Positions 57,153-64,000 of a stretch of 64,000 nt of DNA are shown here, piece after piece. Origin of the DNA: Candidatus Endomicrobiellum neotermitis (GTDB lineage: Bacteria; Elusimicrobiota; Endomicrobiia; Endomicrobiales; Endomicrobiaceae); the NCBI GenBank assembly GCA_031282355.1, contig JAITDW010000001.1:124001-188000 (forward strand), in the 5' to 3' direction. The notes under the pieces were generated by a model. It did no database searches, was not told the DNA's origin, and worked only from the letters and a program-made list of their open reading frames with translations. Made by a program: the position numbers and the translations under genes. Within the stretch, counting starts at the first letter, position 1. Each line of letters starts with the position of its first letter.

Positions 57153-60100
57153 TTAAGGTAGTAAGTTGCTAGTTGTTACACATTGTAACTTTACTGAATC
57201 TTTAGATCCTATCACTGTCTCAACAGCATTTACAAAACTATCTGAATAGTCCGACATATATCCAGTTTCTACAGAAAAAACGCCATACATTAGATCTTCT
57301 AAATCTAAATAAACTTTTACTTTACCTTTATGTATGTTTAAAATTTTTTTCAATTTTTCACTTAAGGTATCATTACACGTTGTAGCAACAAGTTTTATAT
57401 GTATTTCGTATCTTAATGGAAATTTTTTTTTTGCTTCATCTATTGTTATTATGCCTTCAACTATTATTTCTGTTTGACTTTGCAAACCTGTCAGTCTACC
57501 CTTCATAATTACAACATTATTGGGAATTAGATAATCACAAAATTTCTCAAAATTTTTAGGAAAAAGTACTGCATCGACACTTCCGTATAAATCTTCTATT
57601 TTAAATTTTGCATAAGTTTTTCTCTGTGCTTTTGAAATAAGTTTTTTTATGGAAGTTACCATACCTGCAATATGTACAATTTGACCTGTTTTAAAACTAA
57701 GGTCCTCTTTAATTTTGTGAAGTTGATTAGAATTATAATCTGAATAAGCAGCAATTTCTTTCATTTTTTTATCCAACGGGTGTCCTGAAAGATAAAAACC
57801 TAAAACATCCTTTTCAAAATTTAATGCCCAAAATTGTTCTAACGGTTTCACTTCTTTTAAAAATAACACAGAGCTAAAGTTTTCTAAACTACCAAAAAGA
57901 GATCCTTGCAATGATTCTTTATTTTGTTTTATTTTTAAAGCATTATTGACAGATAAATTTAAATTTCGTATCAAAACAGCTCTTATTAAGAGTTTATCAC
58001 TGCCAAAACAATCAAAAACTCCTGCTTTTATAAGATTTTCTAATGCTTTCTTATTAACAACTTTTAGATCTATTTTAGATAAAAAATCATCCCAATTCTT
58101 GAATTGTCCATTTGCAATTCTTGCTTGCTCAATCGACTTACTTACACTCTCACCTACATTTTTTATTGCAAGTAACCCAAATCGTATATTTTCATTTTCT
58201 ATACTAAACTCTCCTTTAGAGTGCTGTATATCAGGTGGTAATATTTTAATGCCGAAAAGCGACATATCATCTAAATACATCAGAAATTTATTTTTACCAT
58301 CATCTTTCATCGTAGAACGATTAATCTCACTATTAAGTAAAGCTGTAAAATATTCTAAAGGATAATTAGCTTTCAAGTAAGCTGTTTTATAAGAAATCAT
58401 ACCATAAGCTGCTGAATGAGATTTATTAAATCCGTATCCAGCAAATGCTACAATATTATTAAATATTTTTACTGCAATTTTTTTTGCAATCCCATTTTTT
58501 TTAGCACCATTTATGAATTTTTCTCTTTGTTTTTCTATAACTTCAGGTATTTTTTTACTCATAGCCTTGCGTAAATTATCAGCTTCTCCAGGAGTAAAAT
58601 TTGCAAGTTCTACAGACATTTTCATTACCTGCTCTTGGTATAGTATAACACCATATGTATCTTTTAATATAGACTCTTGCAGAGGATGATCATAAATTAT
58701 TTTTGTTTTGCCATGTTTGCGATTTACAAAATCATCCAGCATTCCAGATCCCATTGGGCCTGGACGATATAAAGCAATTAAAGCTATTATGTCATTTATA
58801 TTACTAGGTGCTAGTTTTACTATTAGATCCCTCATTCCTTTACTTTCAAGTTGAAATATACCCATAGTTTTAGCTTCGCTAAGCATGTTGTAAGTTTTTT
58901 TATCATCCAGAGGAATGCTACCTAAATCAAATGATTTGTTCTTTTGTATAAGCTTGGCGCTTTCATCAATAATTGTCAATGTCCTTAAACCCAAAAAATC
59001 AACTTTTAAAAGCCCAAGTTGGGATAAAACTATACCATCGTATTGAGTTATTATAACACCTTTAATCCCTTTTGCTCTTGCGAGTGGAGAGTAATTTGTA
59101 ATTTCTTCATTTGCCATAACCATCCCTGCAGCATGCACTCCAGTATGTCTTTTTAAACCCTCAAGTTTTTGAGAAATTTTTATAAGTTTTGCAATTCTTG
59201 AGCTTGTTTCTATAAGCTTTGATAACTCTGTTGAAGTTTCCAATGCTTCAGAAATATTTACACCGCTATACGATGGTATAAATTTTGCAATGTTATTTGA
59301 TTCCGTTGCTGTAAACCCCATAACTCTTGCTACATCCTTTATTACTAATTTTGCTTGCATTGATCCAAATGTTATAATTTGAGCACATTTTTCCTCGCCA
59401 TATTTTTGACGCACGTATTTTATAACTTCATCTCGCCCTGAATCAGCAAAATCTATATCTAAATCTGGCATTGAACATCTTTCAGGGTTTAAAAATCTCT
59501 CAAATAACAATCCATATTTTAAAGGACAAATATCTGTCACACCCAAAACATATGCCACCATAGAACCAGCTCCAGATCCTCTACCAGGCCCTACTTGAAT
59601 GCTATGATCCTTAGCATATCTAACAAAATCTGAAACTATTAAAAAATATGAAGCAAATCCCATTTTATTAATGATAGAAAGCTCTTGTTTTAATCTTATA
59701 TTATGCTCTGGTGAAATCACAGAATATCTTGCGTGAAGTCCTTTGCTACAGAGTGCTTCGAGATATTCCATATCAGAGCTATATTCTTTTGGGACTACAA
59801 ATTTTGGTAAAAGTAATTTATTCATAGGAATTTCAAGATTAATCTTTTCAGCAATTGCTATAGTATTTTTAATAGCTTCTGGTATGTAGTAAAACGTTTT
59901 AATCATATCTTCGGCACTACGATAATAAAAAAGATCAGATTGAAAGCGTAATCTTCTAATATCACTTAACATCTTACCTGTACCAATACAAAGTAAAATG
60001 TCATGAATTTCAAAATCTTCTCTTTTTAAAAAATGACAGTCATTCGTAGCAACAATTGGAATTAAAGTATTTTTTGATAAATCTATTAGTTTAGGAATTA

Positions 60101-60680
60101 TTTTTTTTTGTTTTTCAAGGCCATTATCCATAATTTCTATATAAAAATTATCAACACCAAAAATATCACGATATTTTATGGCAGCATCTCGTGCTTCTTT
60201 TGTATTATTATTGAGTAAAAAAGTCTGAATTTCACCTGCTAGACACCCAGAAAGAGCAACTAATCCTTTGCTATATTTTTCTAAAATATCTTTATCAACA
60301 CGTGGTTTATAATAAAATCCTTCTGTAAATCCTATACTTACTATGTGCATAAGATTTTGATATCCTTCAAAATCTTTAGCTAGTAATGTTAAATGATTAT
60401 ACTTGGTACCATATTCAGCACTTTTATCAAAGCGAGATTTTGCAGCAACGTAAACTTCGCAACCTATTATAGGTTTTATACCGCTCTGCTTTGCTGCCCA
60501 ATAAAATTCCATAGCACCGTACATATTCCCATGATCAGTAATGGCAAGAGCAGGCATTTTATAGTCACTTATAATATTAAACAGCTCACCTGGATTACCT
60601 TTGTTATCTATGATTCTACACGCACCATCAAGTAAAGAATATTCTGTGTGATTGTGTAGGTGTACAAATTCTACAGTCAT
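57153..60680 (-). CDS. dnaE: DNA polymerase III alpha subunit
   Basis: Replicative polymerase, 1175 residues. An N-terminal PHP domain begins HLHNHTEYSLLDGA; the palm carries the catalytic aspartates in PDLDIDFAD, with GPGRGSGAGSMVAY upstream. GVILYQEQVM and GYGFNKSHSAAYG are typical of DnaE1. A tandem helix-hairpin-helix and an OB fold (about 985-1060) close the protein. No separate proofreading subunit is in the window. It is the last gene of a leftward group with RNase H and rmuC. Confidence 0.97.
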   Translation of the reverse strand: MTVEFVHLHNHTEYSLLDGACRIIDNKGNPGELFNIISDYKMPALAITDHGNMYGAMEFYWAAKQSGIKPIIGCEVYVAAKSRFDKSAEYGTKYNHLTLLAKDFEGYQNLMHIVSIGFTEGFYYKPRVDKDILEKYSKGLVALSGCLAGEIQTFLLNNNTKEARDAAIKYRDIFGVDNFYIEIMDNGLEKQKKIIPKLIDLSKNTLIPIVATNDCHFLKREDFEIHDILLCIGTGKMLSDIRRLRFQSDLFYYRSAEDMIKTFYYIPEAIKNTIAIAEKINLEIPMNKLLLPKFVVPKEYSSDMEYLEALCSKGLHARYSVISPEHNIRLKQELSIINKMGFASYFLIVSDFVRYAKDHSIQVGPGRGSGAGSMVAYVLGVTDICPLKYGLLFERFLNPERCSMPDLDIDFADSGRDEVIKYVRQKYGEEKCAQIITFGSMQAKLVIKDVARVMGFTATESNNIAKFIPSYSGVNISEALETSTELSKLIETSSRIAKLIKISQKLEGLKRHTGVHAAGMVMANEEITNYSPLARAKGIKGVIITQYDGIVLSQLGLLKVDFLGLRTLTIIDESAKLIQKNKSFDLGSIPLDDKKTYNMLSEAKTMGIFQLESKGMRDLIVKLAPSNINDIIALIALYRPGPMGSGMLDDFVNRKHGKTKIIYDHPLQESILKDTYGVILYQEQVMKMSVELANFTPGEADNLRKAMSKKIPEVIEKQREKFINGAKKNGIAKKIAVKIFNNIVAFAGYGFNKSHSAAYGMISYKTAYLKANYPLEYFTALLNSEINRSTMKDDGKNKFLMYLDDMSLFGIKILPPDIQHSKGEFSIENENIRFGLLAIKNVGESVSKSIEQARIANGQFKNWDDFLSKIDLKVVNKKALENLIKAGVFDCFGSDKLLIRAVLIRNLNLSVNNALKIKQNKESLQGSLFGSLENFSSVLFLKEVKPLEQFWALNFEKDVLGFYLSGHPLDKKMKEIAAYSDYNSNQLHKIKEDLSFKTGQIVHIAGMVTSIKKLISKAQRKTYAKFKIEDLYGSVDAVLFPKNFEKFCDYLIPNNVVIMKGRLTGLQSQTEIIVEGIITIDEAKKKFPLRYEIHIKLVATTCNDTLSEKLKKILNIHKGKVKVYLDLEDLMYGVFSVETGYMSDYSDSFVNAVETVIGSKDSVKLQCVTTSNLLP

Positions 60681-60787
60681 AAAAATCCCTATTTTTTAAT
60701 TTTATGTATAAACCGATAATCCTTATTACATTAAAACACAGCAGTACAAATATTTTTTTTGAACTGTTAAATTTTTTTGCAAGGTGA

Positions 60788-61471
60788 TTAATTTTGTCTT
60801 ATTTCAATAGCTTTTTTTGCTAAAAAATCAACTTTTTCATTTTTTGTGTTACCAGTGTGACTTTTCACATAACGCCATTCAATTATTATGTGAGTTTTAA
60901 GAATAAACTCTACGTATTCTTTTGAGGTATTATTCTTAGCTTTCCACTCAGCAGTTATAAATTTTTCTACACCATAATAATCATAATTGATTCTTATCTT
61001 TTTAATAGCGTTTTTTTGACACCATTTTATTGCTTCGATTACAGATTTTAGTTCTCCACTAAATTGTCTAAATTGTACATCAGAAACAACCCCTGAAAGT
61101 TCAGCTTTAATTTCATCACCTAAGTAAATAATAACTCCATATCCTACGGTACCAGAAATATAAGAACCATCAACAAATACTTCGTAAATACCACTTTCTG
61201 CTGGATAAGTGAAAAACCCATTTGTTTGATCCCAGACTGAGTCAATAACAGTACTAATATTAGTATTATTTAATTGTTTTTTTAAAGAGAAAATATTTTT
61301 TGTAGGTTTATAGTAAATTAACAAACTACCATATTTACCAACATTGAGTTTAACTACATAATCTTTAAAAGAATCACTCCCAAAAGTAGCATGTATATTC
61401 CGTTTTTCAAGACTTTTTTGAAATTCAAAAGCCTTATTTTTTAATTCATTTTTATACAATGTTTTTTTCAT
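60788..61471 (-). CDS. RNase H domain protein with unassigned N-terminal domain
   Basis: The C-terminal half (about 95-227) is an RNase HI fold with the active-site set Asp101, Glu140, Asp164, His205 and Asp215 (KSHTGN, then VDFLAKKA), so RNA-DNA hybrid cleavage is expected. The first 90 residues are not a viroplasmin-type domain that I recognise; VVKLNVGKYGSLLIYYK resembles a small beta-sheet substrate-binding module such as that ahead of RNase HIII. It lies between rmuC and dnaE, consistent with primer or R-loop removal. Confidence 0.82.
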   Translation of the reverse strand: MKKTLYKNELKNKAFEFQKSLEKRNIHATFGSDSFKDYVVKLNVGKYGSLLIYYKPTKNIFSLKKQLNNTNISTVIDSVWDQTNGFFTYPAESGIYEVFVDGSYISGTVGYGVIIYLGDEIKAELSGVVSDVQFRQFSGELKSVIEAIKWCQKNAIKKIRINYDYYGVEKFITAEWKAKNNTSKEYVEFILKTHIIIEWRYVKSHTGNTKNEKVDFLAKKAIEIRQN

Positions 61472-61496
61472 TTTTTTATCTTTTAATTTTTTGAGA

Positions 61497-62678
61497 TCAA
61501 TTTGTATCTTTTAAGAGTTCCTTAGGTATTTCCTTTTTAGCGTGAGCTCCAAGATCCTTCAATTTTTGAGCTCTCTCTATGAGGCTATCACCTCTTTTAT
61601 CAGAAAAAGAAAGCCTTTTAATTGCTTCTTGAGTTTTATTTCTAGCCTCATATATCTTTCTATCGGCTTCTATCAAAGTTTGAACAAAAACTACAAATTT
61701 ATCGTAAAGGTTACCTCCATGCTTTGCTATCTCAAAAACATTTTTTTTCTGATTCTCTTGACGCCAGATATATTCTACAGTTTTTAGCGTAGCTAAAAGA
61801 GTTGACGGTGTGACGAGTACTATATTTTTTTTAAAAGCATAAGCAACAATATCAGGTTTATCAATTAACGCAACTGAAACTGCTCCTTCTATAGGTACAA
61901 ACATCAAAACATACTCAGGTTGATTAAGTCCAGTTAAAGTAGTATAGTCTTTCAGTGCAAGCTCATCAATGTGCTTTTTTATGCTAACAGAATGCTCCTT
62001 TAAGTAAATTTTTTTTTCAGTTTCGCTACGTGAGTTATAATACCTTTCATAAGCACTGAGTGAGGTCTTTGCATCTATTGCGATATGTTTTTCTTCAGGT
62101 AAGATTATTATATAGTCTGGTATTTTATTTTCCTCATCACCTTTAAACTGTTTTTGAGACAGATAATTTACACCTCTAATCATTCCAACATATTCAAAGA
62201 TTCTTTCAATACTCAATTCCCCCCACATCCCTTGAAATTTATTATCTCCTTTCAGGGCACTCGCAAGATTATTAGCTTCATCACTTATTTGTTTGTTAAG
62301 AGTTATCAATTTTCCTAATTCATTTTGAAGTCCAGACATTTTTTCAGCTTCGTAAATTTGAAAAGCCTCAATTTTACTTCTAAATTCATCAATTTTTACT
62401 TTAAAAGGCATTATTACACTTTCAAAAGAATCTCTACTAAAACCAGCAATTTTAGATTTATTTTCATCTAATATTTTCGAAGCAATACTTTCAAATTCAC
62501 CCTTTAAGCTGCAACTTAGTTTTGAATATTCAGAAGTACTTTCCAAAAGGTCTTTTATTTTTTGATCTTTTATGGCATTATCTTTTGAAATAGAAATGTA
62601 TTTAAAAATTGATAAAGAAGCACCAATTGAAACTCCAATAACAAACAACAATATAGAGTTTAATATATCCATAGTCAC
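61497..62678 (-). CDS. rmuC: DNA recombination protein RmuC
   Basis: A 393-residue protein with an N-terminal membrane helix (about 6-26), a long coiled coil (to about 150) and an endonuclease-like fold with IPDYIIILPEEKHIAIDAKTSLSAYERYY. RmuC limits DNA inversions at short repeats in E. coli; the biochemical activity is still poorly known. The start is a GTG at 62678 with AAGGAG about ten bases ahead. A TATAAT at 62719-62724 may be its -10. Confidence 0.9.
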   Translation of the reverse strand: MTMDILNSILLFVIGVSIGASLSIFKYISISKDNAIKDQKIKDLLESTSEYSKLSCSLKGEFESIASKILDENKSKIAGFSRDSFESVIMPFKVKIDEFRSKIEAFQIYEAEKMSGLQNELGKLITLNKQISDEANNLASALKGDNKFQGMWGELSIERIFEYVGMIRGVNYLSQKQFKGDEENKIPDYIIILPEEKHIAIDAKTSLSAYERYYNSRSETEKKIYLKEHSVSIKKHIDELALKDYTTLTGLNQPEYVLMFVPIEGAVSVALIDKPDIVAYAFKKNIVLVTPSTLLATLKTVEYIWRQENQKKNVFEIAKHGGNLYDKFVVFVQTLIEADRKIYEARNKTQEAIKRLSFSDKRGDSLIERAQKLKDLGAHAKKEIPKELLKDTN

Positions 62679-62884
62679 TATTTTTAAGCTCCTTTATATT
62701 AGTGAGAATACAAGAGCAATTATAATACCTCACAATGTAAGTGAAATACTTTTTTACACTCTAGTTGTAAAAAAACACATCAGTTTCATGCAGGACTTAC
62801 TTTTTACATAAATTCATTAACGTTTACACTACAATAAACATCAGCATATTTTACATCAAGTATTAAAAAAGAACAAAATTATTT

Positions 62885-63772
62885 CTAATTTTTAGCACAA
62901 ATTTCCTTGTAGTTACAGTATTTACAAAAAAACACATTATTTGTTAATGGGAATTCTAGTTTTACCTTAGGAATGTTCTTCTCTATATCTACAAGGTATC
63001 TACACATATTTTCGGTTTCATTCAGCACAGTGTTAGTAAATTCAGTAATTGCATCATTTTCTATTTTGACGTTTTTTTCACGATATTGTGGATGAAGATA
63101 AACTATCATAGGAATTATATCATATGCTTCTTTATTAAAGTGACAATTTGCCCATAAAGAGTATCCAGTAAGTTGTCTTGAATGCTTCTCTTCATCAGGT
63201 TTACCAGTTTTCCAATCTATAATGCATATTTTATCTCCTATTGGGAATAAAAAATCTACCTTACAAAAAAATTTACAACCATTAATCCATGTTTCGCCAA
63301 AATTTTTTGGTTCTATAATCCATTTAGAACTCTGATAAATAGCATTTTTTTCAATCCATTCAAATCTTGCACTGTCAAGAAATTTTTTCAATATCATTTC
63401 TATTTTTTCATAAACATCATAAGCTGAAACTACCTCTTTGTAGTAGTAGTGTTCAAAAAATGTTTTTGAGTTGCAGTACTTTTTTGTTACGTCGAAAGAA
63501 TATTTAAAAAACTTACTCTTGTTAAGAGGTTTTGTGCTTATTTGATATCTCTTAAGCATATCTCTTATGACATCGTGTACAATGTTACCAACTTCTAATG
63601 CTTTAGAAGTCAAACTTTTTAGAAACTGTATTTTTTCAAAAGAAACATCATTATCGAATTTTGCGTAGTAATCATAAAAGTATTGTCGCTTGCAGTTTAA
63701 AAATTTATCATATCTTGAAATTGACCAACCTAAACCACCAGTATGTGAAGTTTTTTTAATATCATCAACCAC
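62885..63772 (-). CDS. PD-(D/E)XK nuclease with Fe-S cluster (AddB/Cas4-like)
   Basis: A 295-residue RecB-family nuclease. GNIVHDVI (63-70), Asp174 (KVDFLF), Asp187-x-Lys189 (IIDWKTG) and QLTGYSLW (201-208) form the active site. Cys27 plus Cys283, Cys286 and Cys292 match the four-cysteine 4Fe-4S latch of AddB and Cas4. There is no CRISPR or helicase gene in view. The start is a GTG at 63772 with AAGGAGA upstream; the frame is open some 20 codons further, so a longer or truncated parent protein is possible. Confidence 0.85.
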   Translation of the reverse strand: MVDDIKKTSHTGGLGWSISRYDKFLNCKRQYFYDYYAKFDNDVSFEKIQFLKSLTSKALEVGNIVHDVIRDMLKRYQISTKPLNKSKFFKYSFDVTKKYCNSKTFFEHYYYKEVVSAYDVYEKIEMILKKFLDSARFEWIEKNAIYQSSKWIIEPKNFGETWINGCKFFCKVDFLFPIGDKICIIDWKTGKPDEEKHSRQLTGYSLWANCHFNKEAYDIIPMIVYLHPQYREKNVKIENDAITEFTNTVLNETENMCRYLVDIEKNIPKVKLEFPLTNNVFFCKYCNYKEICAKN

Positions 63773-64000
63773 AGATATAATCTCCTTATTTTCAATGTTT
63801 GTATTTGGTGAAAAAAACCTTGAAATATAAGTAATTGCATCTCAGGTTTTTTCAATAAATTATCTCTATTTTGTCTAGCTGTTTTGAAAAATAATCAGAT
63901 ACCACGTATTTATTAAAGTTATGAAATATGAAACAATGACTACAATTGCAAAATCAAAACAATGACAATCTGAAACAATATTATACTTCTTCATTATACT
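63773..64000. other. Window end, no gene assigned
   Basis: AT-rich sequence upstream of the nuclease gene. The nuclease frame stays open to about 63840 without an ATG. No other feature is supported, and an upstream gene may lie beyond the window. Confidence 0.4.

Noticed and set aside
1..64000. CRISPR arrays, transposons, prophage, rRNA or ncRNA genes such as tmRNA or RNase P
   Set aside because: No direct-repeat/spacer pattern, transposase, phage structural gene or recognisable structured RNA other than three tRNAs was seen. Small RNAs without strong sequence signatures could have been missed.

Overview
The window is an AT-rich (visibly about 70% A+T; not computed) bacterial chromosome segment packed almost wall to wall with housekeeping genes. 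There are about 60 protein genes and three tRNAs, and no phage, insertion sequence, CRISPR array or rRNA. The organism is a diderm: it has LptF/LptG, an EnvC-like factor, AmiC-type amidase, PBP1A, MurA and MurI. Oxygen-sensitive or anaerobe-type enzymes (ThiH, a 2-oxoacid:ferredoxin oxidoreductase gamma subunit, acetate kinase, LipA) fit an anaerobic, fermenting lifestyle. Lone representatives of pathways, relic-like short open frames and a poly-A frameshift in a cell-wall gene suggest a reduced, probably host-associated genome. An Elusimicrobiota/Endomicrobium-like symbiont fits, but that assignment is inference; a 16S or marker-protein placement would decide it.

Layout. 89-1174 (-): ychF. 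1409-4940 (+): rpmE, prfA, prmC, murA, the last three overlapping. 4972-8541 (-): lptG, lptF, lysC. 9074-12873 (+): a thiazole/thiamine operon thiG-thiH-thiE-thiS-thiF running into rpsT, then tRNA-Gln and a dCMP deaminase. 13686-21569 (-): a long run rpsO-pnp-accB-ftsK-pgsA-pgpA-MBL hydrolase-xer recombinase. 21817-32650 (+): ftsX-like, envC-like and ctpA (envelope/division), tsaD and dusB (tRNA modification), ilvC, a PASTA protein, rpe, amidase, murI, queD. 32638-35432 (-): GNAT, korC-like gamma subunit, ebfC, birA and a small duplicated-repeat protein. 35784-40891 (+): glyQ, glyS, PBP1A. 40936-63772 (-): an LCP/LytR_C-like protein, tRNA-Leu (on +), acyl-CoA dehydrogenase, the fatty-acid block rpmF-plsX-fabH-fabD-fabG-acpP-fabF-rnc, purH-lipA-ackA, nusB-ligA, tRNA-Ser, and a replication/repair group (Cas4/AddB-like nuclease, rmuC, RNase H, dnaE).

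How the parts fit. The fab cluster, accB and birA (which biotinylates AccB) serve fatty-acid synthesis; plsX, pgsA and pgpA take acyl chains to phosphatidylglycerol. MurA, MurI, PBP1A, the amidase, the EnvC-like protein and FtsX cover wall synthesis and splitting. Several promoters match the sigma-70 consensus closely (TTGACA-17-TATAAT upstream of PBP1A and of rpmF/fab; near matches upstream of thiG, the deaminase and rpsO).

The most notable observation is PBP1A. A perfect promoter places transcription start within about two bases of an ATG at 38847, and that reading frame hits a stop just after a run of ten A. One more A would join it to the complete PBP1A frame and supply its missing N-terminus. 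This suggests rescue by polymerase slippage, or a recent mutation or sequence error. Second is the small lysine-rich protein at 35118-35432, built from two near-identical copies of a 32-residue unit.
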